From Phoronis ovalis (taxonomy: Eukaryota > Phoronida > Phoronidae): a DNA stretch of 10,922 nucleotides. Location of the stretch: assembly GCA_028565635.1 (NCBI GenBank), contig JAOXYB010058346.1, positions 1-10,922 on the forward strand, given 5' to 3'. This document shows, piece after piece, positions 1 through 8,078 of this stretch. The position numbers and the translations under genes are program-made. A model generated the notes under the pieces. It made no database searches, was not told the DNA's origin, and saw nothing but the letters and a program-made list of their open reading frames with translations. Position 1 is the stretch's first letter; each line of letters begins with the position of its first letter.

Positions 1-714
1 GGCAAGTCAGCAATCTTAAAATATGAAGTGCCTGGTGTGCTACCAGTGGAGGGTTCTAGGCTGCAGCTGCAATGAAATATATATCCTAGTTTAAAAGGAA
101 CACGTAAACAATTCTCATTATTTATTAAAAAACACACTTTGCAGTGTCCATCCTTGTTGCATACCATAGCAAATGTTGTTGCTCTTCCAAAAATTAGTTG
201 TGTGATGCATAAATTCATTAAGCTGAACAAATATATGCCAGCTAATGATATCAGTGATGTCTTTGGGGTATTTTGTTAGAATGGAATCCTTCTGAACTGA
301 GATAAACATTTCTGACTCTAGACACTTTTGGAAGTAGTAAATCAAGTTTTAATGGGGAATTTTGAATCTCGTGAAATCATGAGAGATTACATGTACGTGC
401 TGGAATTTTTGTATATCCCCACTACATTAGTTTCTGCTAAAGACTCTACTAAGTTAATAATAAATTGTGTCCTCCTGGTAGAATTTTATGGTAATTACAT
501 TTAAACTTTTACTATGTGTTGTGCTGTATTGTACACCCGCGATTGTAGAAAATATTTTAGTGGCCTAACTAATTGCTGTCGGCATTCAGATATAAAATGC
601 GTTTCAATCCAGAAAAATAAAAAAATCGGCATATATTTATTAAACTGTACTGTCTTGCAATTAATACCTGATTAAATATATCATGCATAATTTGTTATGT
701 CTTCATCTTTTTAG
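1..714. other. 5' flank of exon 1: presumed intron, no recognised exon
   Basis: This AT-rich stretch precedes exon 1. Exon 1 begins inside a codon, so the stretch is at least partly intron. I looked for a signal-peptide exon ending with one base before a GT and saw none that was convincing. A 75-codon open frame on the minus strand (118-345) does not resemble any family I know. There is a small interrupted inverted repeat around 365-388 (AATCTC / GAGATT). No promoter can be supported. Confidence 0.6.
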
Positions 715-819
715 CTTTAATCGCCATAGACGAAGTTAATAATAGAAGGATAATTAGTGGAGGACATACCCTTGCTGCCGATTTTGTTAATTCTCAATGT
801 AACCCAGTGGAAGGATTAG
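715..819 (+). CDS. Exon 1 of window: N-terminal part of receptor ligand-binding domain
   Basis: The acceptor follows a pyrimidine-rich tract ending tttttag, and the donor is GTAACC. The exon opens with two bases (ct) of a split codon, so the residue is Ala, Ser, Pro or Thr depending on the upstream base. It then reads LIAIDEVNNRRI, continues through HTLAADFVNSQC, and ends NPVEGL plus one base. This matches the family's early segment, where a helix with a [D/E]xVN pattern is followed by a strand and a Cys-x-P-x-[E]-G-[L] stretch. The Cys is expected to form the first disulphide with the Cys of IGPPC in the next exon. At least one upstream exon must supply the signal peptide and the first strand. 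Confidence 0.88.
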
Positions 820-3800
820 GTAACCATCTGTAAACAATTGAATCCTTTTTCGATTTTTCGGTGTCTTGTACAGTTGTCAGACTTTGTTGTTAAACATATT
901 TATAATGCTGTGATTCTAAACTTAATTGCCTAACAGAATATAGGATTTTCATATTTTTAACAATACAATAGCACTGCTATACTTTTATTATGTGACTGAT
1001 GTGTTTTACATTGTTACTTCACTGTTGATTATTATGTCGACACATGTAACAATACGTTATTCTTGCCGAAAGTATCTGGCACTGCTTTCGATTATCCACA
1101 AGCAACTGGTATATAATTATTTACAGGATTTATGTATTTAAAATTGTCACCACTAAATTGATATCCTGAAACATATATATAGCAAGGCTTTTGTCAAAGC
1201 GCAATAAGAATGCTATCACAAAATAGCGATCACAACTATAAGCTAGAAATCGGCTTAACTCATGCCAAGTTCCCGTACTGCTGCGCAGGAGAATTGACTA
1301 TGAATCCCGATTGTGAATTCAACTCAGATTTTAATTAGAATGACACTTTGGATACCTGAGTTTACTATGCAGGAGGCTTGTCGACGGATTTATGACAAGT
1401 ATGTTTCACACTATGTCTATAAGTCAATTCATTAAGAAAATAATGAGTAATCGGTGTAGAACTGATGATTCCGTTTAAAATATTTTCCTAAATATTGGCA
1501 GTAAAAATCTTGGTGAATATTAACAATTGCAATTTCTAAGATACAATGAATGAAGTAAAAACGTCAGTCTAATTACAATAAACCATGTCACCTCAAAACA
1601 TCATAGCATAATAGTAGAAAGCACTTTCAAGTATTAAAAATTAAAAAGGTTTTTATATTGGGATGATGAGTAAATATTCTAAAGTGCCAGTTCAATTGTT
1701 AAAATAATTCATTAACATGATGATAATCGTTAATTTATAAAACACTCCATTCTGTAACTTGTACTGGAAATTGTTGATTTTCCTACCAATTACTTCATCA
1801 GTATGTGGACATTAATTTCTACTTTTTGCGCAAATTGTTCGCAAAACTGATCTCAACTTTCATTTATTCCCTTTGCACCGTGGATCTATCAGTAACAGAA
1901 TCATATTAAGATATATCAAACGATTTAACATAAAACATAAATACCTTGTTGCACATTTTGATAGCAAGTTTAAATTCAATCCATAAAAATCATTTATGCC
2001 CCGTCGTTCGTTGGTCGCTTTTGGATGAACGTGTGAAAGAAAGCAGATTATCTAAAAATCATAGTAAAAATTATGTCGAAAATATCTGTGTTTCAAGCAT
2101 TAAAATTGCAACATATTATTATTTTTTCATACAAAATATAATTATAAAAGGATTGATTTTTTAAAAATTTCTCTTAACGATAGGGCATACTTTATGAATG
2201 TATACTTGTTTATGATGTCTCTTACATGTACTGTATGTTATTTTTTTTTAATACCGTAAATTGGAAAGACTAAGCAAGATTGTTTCAGTGCAACATTTTC
2301 ATTGGACAATAATACGGACCACAAATTTGCAAATTTAAAATGAAAATGTTTTTCTATTGAAGGTGCTGCCGTAGATTCAGTACTGACAAAGAATTATACA
2401 TGTTTCATTGGACCGCCATGTTCACATGTTTGCAACCCGGTTGCAACTCTAGCTGCGTACAAGAACATTCCCATGTTTAACGGAGTCTGTCAAGCCATTG
2501 ACATGTTGGACAAAAAGAAATTTAAGGTATTTCCAACACGATGAATGTAGTAGTCTGTCCAACTGCACTATTTAATTTTAAACCAAGATGACACGTTTTT
2601 GTCCTGATTTTCAGACGCTGACACGGCTGTTAGGAACATTTGATCTTGTGGGAGAGGCGGTGGTGGAATTCTCTCGATATTTTCGTTGGAAACGTATTGG
2701 TATCATAGCACTGGAAGACAAAGATCAGATATGGAAATTAACGCGTGATGGAGTGAAGTTAAAAGCTGACGAAGCCAATGTGTCTATTCCTCTGATACTT
2801 ACTATAGACACTGAACTTTCTCCACTTGAAGCCATGCAACAAATGTCGAAGCAGAGCCGCAGTAAGTTTTTCGTTGTACTCCAGGAAAATAAGCGCTCTG
2901 CTGTTGTATGTATTCGGATAATAAATACATTAATAAGAATCGTCTAATAGTGTAATTTGCGTATGCTCGATACCAAATTCCAATTAATTATAGTGACGTT
3001 GAATAAACTCGGCCATTCCACGAAAAAGGTTACAACTGTTTAATATATTCTTAATTTTTTTCTTGTCGATTTTTAAACATTTAATACGAAGCCGGAAAAT
3101 GTAAAAATTACAATAATTGATTAAATATTTTTCGTTGGGGAAACTCAATAAGATGTGCATGGTATCAAAATTCTGTATGTCGCCACCCACATGGGGTATC
3201 TTGTTAAAGCTATTTGAATTGGAAATGTATGTTACAATACAGGTTTACTATTTGTTTACATGTGAGATATAAAATGTCAATTTTTAATGATTATTTGAAT
3301 ATATGAGATAGTGTTAAAAATGTCGACAAAATTGTGTGATTTTAGCCACGAAGTTTAAAAGATTAATTTGTTTCATAACACCCAGCAATATTAAGGTAAT
3401 ATCTACTTATAAAAATTAAAACAGGATAATCATAGCTGTGCCTGTATCTAGGTAACAAACAGTAAAATCATTGCTTCCGTAAAGAACTTTATTTCTTGCA
3501 TTAGGCTTAACCACAAAATCACATGTGAACTTCGCCACGCGATTTTTCAAGTGCTGAAGTAAAATCTCTTCGTAAAACCACACCGACTTTATACCTTGTC
3601 GTGTCCATTGTTATGTAACTCAACGTAATATTCTAATTGCCTTTTGTCTTCACCCAAGCAAAATGATTACTTCTAACACGTGATATTTGCCATGTTTTAA
3701 TACTCGGTTGTTTTTATGCAATTTATCATTGTATTAAAACACAAAGTCTTATAATTGTCTCGTTTTCATAAGGCAAATACTCGTTTAAACATGTGCTTGC

Positions 3801-6800
3801 ATTATCACGAATGATATTCCATAACATTGTATTAATTTTCTAAAGAGAGAAAAAATCAGCAGGTCTTAAATTCACTCAATAATTCCAATTACCTGCCCAA
3901 TTAATAAATAATTATTTTGAAATACAATTATATTTGCAATGAAATTATCACACTTTTGGAACACACAATATCTACGCGCCTACTAAAATGAAAGTCACCG
4001 AGAATAATATTTTTATCAAAATTATTTGAAAAAGGTTTTTGGAGCCAGATGGTTTCACGCCGTATATCAATGTGGCTGGTACTTATGCAATATAAAATAA
4101 TTGTTTATATCAAATATTTAATGGTTTTCTGAATAAAAGCAGATGCACCGTTTTCAACACTTGGCGGTCTACGACAGCGCTTTCAAAAAATAAAAATTTA
4201 ATCCGTCATCGACTAAAGTTGAATGGTACAAAAAGAATTACTATATCGATCATCATCATCACCAATCTCTGGCGCAGGAACTGCCTAGACGGTATAGTGA
4301 GCGACCGGGGTGAGCGAATTTTGAACGGTCATATTGCAAAGGGGCAGCAAGTGATGGATTTGGAACAAGTTTAAAATAATCAACTGGTGTAACTGTAATA
4401 TTTAGCAAAGCATAATTATTGAAAATGCATGAGAATTTTATGTCCGAGAGAGAAGCATTCTTAATAAACAGTGAAAGTGCCAGAATACAAGCCGATCTCG
4501 AGAACCACAGATCTTCAGATCGATGAAAACAGACATCGGCTGGTTTTTTGTATTTACACCTAAATATAATGTCTATTAAGTTTCATAAAAATCGACGATG
4601 ATTTTTTTAATTACTCTCACTATTTGTAACCTTTTTGGCGGAATGGCTGCATGAACAAGCAGTTTTGATGTTCCTACCCAGTAATCATGCCAATGCAGTC
4701 ACTCTAATATTGAAATAAATATGATAACATAACAACAGCAGCAGAATACAATGTGTTTTGCTTATGTTACGTCACACTACCTTGTGTAAGCAATCCTTAA
4801 AAAATGTATTACTGTAGGAGAAACTAAGGAATACTAGTAGCTAGCAAATTCTCCACATTTAGCTTTTTAGTATTCTCCAGGATGTCTAGTGCCTTACTGC
4901 CTTATTTTGAATACTAATTTTACAAATCCTTCACAGTCTGGTGATTATAAATAGTAAGGCATTTTTATAGCCGGATGCTTAGGTCTTTGACTATAATCAT
5001 TTAGCAGTTTTGTGTAATTCCTTTATAGCACCCGGCAAAAACACACATATATTATTTAAGGAACAGGAATTGTTGAAAAGAGAAATGGTATCATGCTGAA
5101 CGCTATTTGATAACCAATGCCAACTGTAGTTGGCATGATTATTTGTACATCAGAGCTTAAATACCACTTTTTTTTACAGTAATTGTGATTGCTGCAAGGG
5201 GACCGATTTTTCGTGAGCTTATGGTCCATGCCTATCAATTGGGTCTTACAAATGGTGACTACGTTTTTATTTGTGTCAATTTTTATACACAAAAAAGAGT
5301 ATACGGTGATTTCGGCTGGTCACAGGTAATGTAAAGCAAAATAACATTTGTATAAGACTACATGTAACACTTTGATTGAAACGCAATTCAATTGTGTTAT
5401 AACTACTTCGTTTTAAAAAAAAATCAAAAACCAATTTAAAATAAAAAATTAAGTTTCCAAACTAAGCACCAAAGGATGCAGTTTAAATGTTGTAAGTTAA
5501 CATCTGAAAAATAACTCTCATTATTTTTTAATTTGAATGTAAAGCTAACTTTTAGTCAAAATGCTAGAAAATGCAAAAATATGCTCTTTCTATTTATATT
5601 GCAATGCAAAAAACGTGAGATTAAGTTGATTACTCAGGCCTGAATAATGTTGCTCGTGGAGCGTAACTATGCATGTCAACCTGTAAACGCAATTATCGAG
5701 ACCGGAAGCTTTTTCTACTGTTTTTCAAGCAATTCGCAGAATTCAAAAATTAAAGATTTTTAATTAGCCATTAGGAGTCAAATAATAATAAATCTACATA
5801 AAAATGTTGATGTGAAATAAGATTGAAATAGGCACTTGCATTTGAAGAGTTCAGTTTTTGTCCATCATTTTCTAAATATTTTGAGCTTTGTAGAATGTCA
5901 CTTTTGCATTATATTATATATGATATCATCCTACATTGAAGTTATTATATTTTTTCACACTGAAAATAAATACGACTCGTTTTTGTTTCTGTCCAGTCTT
6001 AATTAATCATTTTCCAAACTGGTAACAACAGTTAAGGTGGTCGCTGAAAATCAAATATTTCACAAAAACTGGCTTGTAAAGTATTAATATTTGCAAAATA
6101 AACATTACAAAACTATGCTGAATTATGATATATGAACAATTTTTTTTTAATGAATTATTGTTGTAGGCTGCATTTCGATTCTTTATGTATATTTCAGTAC
6201 CTAAACTATCCGGCTCAACTACCGAGGATAATACAATATTAGGACATTTCAATCTGTTGTATGTTGCACGGCACCGTAACTTAATTTAATCCTATTTTCG
6301 GTTAGCTTTTACTAGCAAAAGCTCCATTATACAGGTTATACACAGTGCTGGTTATAGAAAGTTGTGCAACTCGACTCCAACTCCTGACGTCTTGTGCTGA
6401 AGGTGGTATTGACGAAATAATCATGCGAGATAAAAAATACTGCACTTATGAACAAATATTTGCAATTCCTTTAATTTCTTTTAAGAATGATACTCTTGAT
6501 GATGTCGCCAAAAAAGCGTTCACTGGTGTCTTCTGGGTGAATTATTTCGAACCACAAACAGCTGAATATAGAAAATTTCAAGAAGATATTAAACAAAGAG
6601 CTTTGCAAGAATTTGGTTTCCAGTACAGAGAAAATGAGAACGTAAGCTGCATATCTACTTTTACGCAAAAATATGTTAGCCTAAATTACTCATGGAAAGG
6701 TTACTCTGCAAATTGCTTCACCTAGATTTTACATTGAGTTCACTTAACAAAAATGTGTGCACATATATTATATCTCCAGGTTCCATACCAAGCAGCTAAT

Positions 6801-7235
6801 CTGTACGAAGCAGTGCGGATATATGCTCTCTCATTGAATGAGACATTAGCACAAGGGAAGGATCCTCTTAATGGTACCATGATATCTCAGCGACTATGGG
6901 GTAGAACCTTCGACAGTGAGTTCCACACTTACTTTAGTTTGTACTATGCAAAAAATCGTAAATCACGAGATGTAAATATGTAAGTTAAAACTTGTAAAAT
7001 TCTGACAGCCCTGATACTTTGAAAACAAAATCAGTTTTAACTCGACTTTTCTATTATTCAATATTAAAGTGAAAAATCACACAATTGACACAAAGGAAAA
7101 AAATATAACTAGACCTAGTGATTAATTAAAATTTGATCCATTTTAGGTATGACCGGCTCCATAACATTGAATTCCAATGGGGACAGAGAACAGGGATATA
7201 TGATTTTACAAACTAAGGAATCGAGTCTTAGAGAG
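715..7235 (+). CDS. Partial spliced gene: extracellular ligand-binding domain of a natriuretic-peptide-receptor / receptor guanylyl cyclase-like protein
   Basis: Join of 715-819, 2363-2526, 2615-2861, 5180-5325, 6486-6641, 6780-6915 and 7147-7235. All junctions are GT...AG and the phases fit end to end (1|2, 0, 1|2, 0, 0, 1|2), giving about 347 residues with no stop. Family hallmarks appear in the expected order: an EVNN segment and first Cys (exon 1), IGPPC with NPVA and NIPMF (exon 2), FRWKRIGII (exon 3), LGLTNGDYVF and YGDFGW (exon 4), IKQRALQEFGF (exon 5), YALSLNETL and RTFD (exon 6), TG and NGDRE (exon 7). Known for the family: this domain sits outside the cell and binds a peptide ligand, and in cyclase members binding drives cGMP synthesis by a cytoplasmic domain. 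Five N-X-S/T sites (NYT, NVS, NDT, NET, NGT) fit an extracellular glycoprotein. The start codon, signal peptide, transmembrane helix and intracellular domains are not in the window, so cyclase versus clearance type is undecided. The exact subfamily is not recognised. Confidence 0.9.
820..2362 (+). other. Intron 1 (1543 nt)
   Basis: Bounded by GTAACC and ttctattgaag. It is AT-rich throughout. A less AT-rich stretch near 1240-1400 contains short open frames (for example 1210-1338), described separately. An open frame at 1946-2164 has no ATG at its start and no recognisable similarity. A 7-bp hairpin lies at 1824-1846. Confidence 0.8.
1824..1846. repeat. Hairpin TTTTGCG / CGCAAAA
   Basis: Perfect 7-bp stem (1824-1830 and 1840-1846) with a 9-nt loop in intron 1. 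Confidence 0.35.
2363..2526 (+). CDS. Exon 2: IGPPC / NIPMF core of the ligand-binding domain
   Basis: The acceptor is tttttctattgaag and the donor AAG|GTATTT. The first two bases complete a Gly codon begun in exon 1; 54 whole codons follow and the exon ends in phase 0. It reads from AAVDSVLTKNYTCFIGPPC through SHVCNPVATLAAYKNIPMF to MLDKKKFK. The GP-x-C-S-x-x-C-x-PVA-x-LA-x-x-x-NIPM pattern is the most diagnostic part of the gene and is typical of receptor guanylyl cyclases and natriuretic peptide receptors. In vertebrate receptors this loop also lies by a bound chloride ion. NYT is a possible N-glycosylation site. An additional Cys (NGVCQ) follows NIPMF. Confidence 0.94.
2527..2614 (+). other. 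Intron 2 (88 nt)
   Basis: A short intron from GTATTT to ttttcag between two exons in phase 0. It contains an ATG at 2588 in frame with exon 3, which makes a start there look possible. The family match of exon 2 directly upstream rules it out as the normal start. Confidence 0.88.
2615..2861 (+). CDS. Exon 3: central lobe of the ligand-binding domain
   Basis: The acceptor is cctgattttcag. The exon starts in phase 0 with TLTRLLGTFDLVGEAVVEF, runs through SRYFRWKRIGIIALEDKD, and ends MQQMSKQSR plus one base. It holds 82 codons. The FxWKRIGII strand is the usual start of the second lobe in this fold, and NVS is a possible glycosylation site. The end at CGCA|GTAAGT is chosen because it is a strong donor and because its phase (one base, a) joins to ta at exon 4 to give ATA (Ile) and a continuous SR-I-IVIAARG strand. 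The reading frame stays open past the donor to a stop at 2945-2947, but those codons are read-through into intron 3. The ATG at 2588 in this frame lies inside intron 2 and is not the start. Confidence 0.93.
4297..4317. repeat. Direct repeat GTGAGCGA, 13 nt apart
   Basis: GTGAGCGA occurs at 4297-4304 and 4310-4317 within the least AT-rich part of intron 3, next to a short CAT-type simple repeat (about 4246-4262). This may be part of an eroded repeat element. Confidence 0.4.
4484..4554. repeat. Interrupted inverted repeat (foldback) AATACAA-GCCGAT
   Basis: The left arm has AATACAA (4484-4490) directly followed by GCCGAT (4491-4496). The right arm has ATCGGC (4535-4540), a 7-base insertion and TTGTATT (4548-4554). 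The two arms therefore match over 13 bases with one gap. Between them are small AGATCT-like palindromes. Confidence 0.45.
4587..4606. repeat. Hairpin AAAAATC-GACGAT-GATTTTT
   Basis: Perfect 7-bp stem with a 6-nt loop, 32 nt after the foldback at 4484-4554. Confidence 0.4.
5117..5136. repeat. Hairpin ATGCCAACT-GT-AGTTGGCAT just upstream of exon 4
   Basis: Perfect 9-bp inverted repeat with a two-base centre, ending 43 nt before exon 4. It lies where a branch point could be, so pairing in the pre-mRNA might affect splicing. That role is inference only. Confidence 0.55.
5180..5325 (+). CDS. Exon 4: second-lobe strand and LGLTNGDYVF segment
   Basis: The acceptor has a long T run (cttttttttacag) and the donor is CAG|GTAATG. 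Two bases complete Ile from exon 3, 48 codons follow, and the exon ends in phase 0. It reads IVIAARGPIFRELMVHAYQL, then GLTNGDYVFICVNFY, and ends RVYGDFGWSQ. This is a close match to the family pattern in which a hydrophobic strand and RExMxxAxxLGxTNGxYVF are followed by an aromatic-rich segment ending near Trp. The segment builds the back of the binding cleft in the second lobe. The exon is isolated between a 2.3 kb and a 1.2 kb intron, and a 9-bp hairpin sits about 45 nt upstream of it. Confidence 0.93.
5326..6485 (+). other. Intron 4 (1160 nt)
   Basis: Runs from GTAATG to tttcttttaag. It is AT-rich, with a near-perfect 20-nt palindrome at 5629-5648. The last 180 nt are open in the frame of exon 5, which I regard as chance. 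No other feature is seen. Confidence 0.8.
5629..5648. repeat. Near-perfect 20-nt palindrome centred on TCAGGCCTGA
   Basis: ATTACTCAGGCCTGAATAAT is self-complementary except for one mismatched pair (C5633 against A5644). It lies in intron 4. Confidence 0.5.
6486..6641 (+). CDS. Exon 5: AKKAF...QRALQEFGF segment
   Basis: The acceptor is tttaatttcttttaag and the donor AAC|GTAAGC. There are 52 codons in phase 0 at both ends. It reads NDTLDDVAKKAFTGVFWVNY, then FEPQTAEYRKFQEDIKQRAL, then QEFGFQYRENEN. The ND-x-x-DDxAKKAF entry and the RxFQxxIKQRALxEFGF helix are strongly conserved in receptor guanylyl cyclases. NDT is a possible glycosylation site. The frame is open upstream of the acceptor for about 60 codons (back to a stop at 6303-6305). 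No other upstream AG gives the phase-0 entry that exon 4 demands, and the upstream residues do not resemble the family, so I place the start at 6486. Confidence 0.92.
6780..6915 (+). CDS. Exon 6: YALSLNETL helix and RTFD segment
   Basis: The acceptor is attatatctccag and the donor ACA|GTGAGT. It starts in phase 0, has 45 codons and ends with one base. It reads VPYQAANLYEAVRIYALSLN, then ETLAQGKDPLNGTMISQRLW, then GRTFD. The YAxxLNETL helix followed by a short loop, the [I/V]xxRxWxRTF element and a split residue is the usual C-terminal helix of the domain. Family members often carry an FHD-type motif just before the YA helix; here that stretch is YQAANLYEAVRIYA, so this motif is diverged. NET and NGT are possible glycosylation sites. 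Only 138 nt of intron separate it from exon 5. Confidence 0.92.
7147..7235 (+). CDS. Exon 7: TGSITLNSNGDRE strand pair, last confident exon
   Basis: The acceptor is gatccattttag and the donor GAG|GTAACT. Two bases complete Ser from exon 6 (a + gt). Twenty-nine codons follow: MTGSITLNSNGDREQGYMIL, then QTKESSLRE, ending in phase 0. The xTGxxxxxxNGDR motif is the standard C-terminal beta hairpin of the ANF_receptor domain, followed by a strand ending near the membrane-proximal region. If intron 7 were retained, only four residues (VTDA) would be added before a stop at 7248-7250. The next exon should start in phase 0 and carry the juxtamembrane Cys region and the transmembrane helix. I could not find it with confidence in the remaining 3.7 kb. 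Confidence 0.9.
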
Positions 7236-7314
7236 GTAACTGACGCTTAAAAAATAAGTTTGCGTAAGTGAGACCCGAGGGGCACTTGGTGGGACCAGTC
7301 TGAATAAATCTATC

Positions 7315-7344
7315 CGTTAGTGTTCCATACCATCTCAACTAACG
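7315..7344. repeat. Inverted repeat CGTTAGT / ACTAACG
   Basis: Perfect 7-bp arms at 7315-7321 and 7338-7344 with a 16-nt loop, in the unusual patch after exon 7. A second short one, GTGTCA / TGACAC, lies at 7426-7446. Confidence 0.3.
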
Positions 7345-7480
7345 TCTTAACTGGCTTAATCATAGTAATTTTTTTTTATTATCTCGAAAAGCAGAAGAAT
7401 GATAATCCCATTATTTCTATATAAAGTGTCACGAAAGTTTTGACACCAATCAAATTGCAGCTTACAATAATAGGTGTAAC

Positions 7481-7551
7481 AGTGGACTAATTAAATGGAT
7501 AGGGGGTCGATCACGCACATCTGCCCTGCCAGAGTTTATCTATAGTCCGCT
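7481..7551. repeat. Inverted repeat AGTGGACTA / TAGTCCGCT
   Basis: Nine-base arms at 7481-7489 and 7543-7551 pair with one G-T wobble and enclose 53 nt that are less AT-rich than the surroundings. It may be the end structure of a small element, or chance. Confidence 0.35.
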
Positions 7552-7594
7552 AAGCAAAACGCAAGCCCCCGGCGATACCTATTCAGAATCAGTC

Positions 7595-7746
7595 ATGGTA
7601 AGAAATCCATTCTAAATTATACCCAATGGTAAAAGTTTATTTGTAAAAAACATCCCATGATAAAACAATCCCAGAAAAATACTCTCATGGCAAAAACAGT
7701 AAACAAAATCCTGGAAATGGACACCCAAAAATACGGTTAATAATGA
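7595..7746. repeat. Degenerate tandem array, about five units of 30-31 bp
   Basis: An atgg-type motif, usually preceded by c or ccc and followed by taaaa-like sequence, starts at 7595, 7626, 7657, 7687 and 7717, which is spacing of 31, 31, 30 and 30. Unit starts read atggtaagaaa, atggtaaaag, atgataaaac, atggcaaaaac and atggacaccc. A further similar start (ccccatggtgaaaag) is at 7800. The units are diverged between anchor motifs, so this looks like an old minisatellite. It lies in presumed intron 7. Confidence 0.6.
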
Positions 7747-8078
7747 TTTAGGGAATATATATGCCACATTGTAAAAAATATTTGCAAAGGGAACACCCCA
7801 TGGTGAAAAGCGTTAAATAAACATAAAAAAGGTATGCAAACAGGGAGCACACTGGAGTGGAACGTATATACAGTCACCACGAATGGCAGTACCCTCCCCC
7901 CGGGAAATAGAATATCTCACATTGTGACTAATACATGAAACGCATGACGCTGAATACACTGGGTTTTTTTTTGTTCAACGAGTTTAAATCATATGATATT
8001 GTGTAGAGCTGTAGAATAGTTCATTATTAACCGATTGTTCTTAGAAAGCATTATTAAGTCATGACATTTTACTTGTAG

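Larger units (their letters stand above)
2862..5179 (+). other. Intron 3 (2318 nt)
   Basis: Runs from GTAAGT to ttttttttacag and is mostly AT-rich without coding signal. It holds a CAT-type simple repeat near 4246-4262, a less AT-rich patch at about 4262-4345 with an 8-base direct repeat, a foldback at 4484-4554, a hairpin at 4587-4606, a 10-bp palindrome TCACATGTGA at 3519-3528 and a 9-bp hairpin at 5117-5136. No transposase or other protein was recognised. Confidence 0.8.

Noticed and set aside
30-70. Possible tRNA-type B box (gggttctaggc) as a SINE signal
   Set aside because: The match to the B-box consensus is imperfect and I see no A box at the right distance or any terminal tail.
118-345. 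75-codon open frame on the minus strand in the 5' flank
   Set aside because: No recognisable motif or family, ordinary AT-rich codons and no splice context. Frames of this length are expected by chance when six frames of 11 kb are scanned.
1946-2164. 72-codon open frame in intron 1
   Set aside because: It begins at a TTG codon, ends in low-complexity AT sequence, and lies inside a well-bounded intron of the receptor gene.
2588-2614. ATG start for the exon 3 reading frame
   Set aside because: These codons lie in the 88-nt intron 2. Exon 2 upstream carries the diagnostic IGPPC motif and joins exon 3 in phase, so the ATG is not the start.
2862-2947. Coding continuation after exon 3
   Set aside because: A strong donor (A|GTAAGT) at 2862 and the one-base phase join perfectly with exon 4. 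The read-through residues do not fit the family strand that exon 4 supplies.
2984-3190. 68-codon open frame on the minus strand in intron 3
   Set aside because: It is lysine- and asparagine-rich, as expected for AT-rich noncoding DNA, with no recognised domain.
3677-3682. CACGTG E-box, and TCACATGTGA at 3519-3528
   Set aside because: Short palindromic sites occur by chance in several kb, and nothing else indicates an enhancer here.
5056-5292. Minus-strand open frame over exon 4
   Set aside because: It is a shadow of the coding strand of exon 4.
6007-6252. 81-codon open frame on the minus strand in intron 4
   Set aside because: No recognisable domain or splice context. The length is within chance for this base composition.
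6306-6485. In-frame extension of exon 5 upstream of its acceptor
   Set aside because: No upstream AG gives a phase-0 entry matching exon 4, and the residues have no counterpart in the family between the Trp segment and the AKKAF helix.
6471-6668. Minus-strand open frame over exon 5
   Set aside because: It is a shadow of the conserved exon on the + strand.
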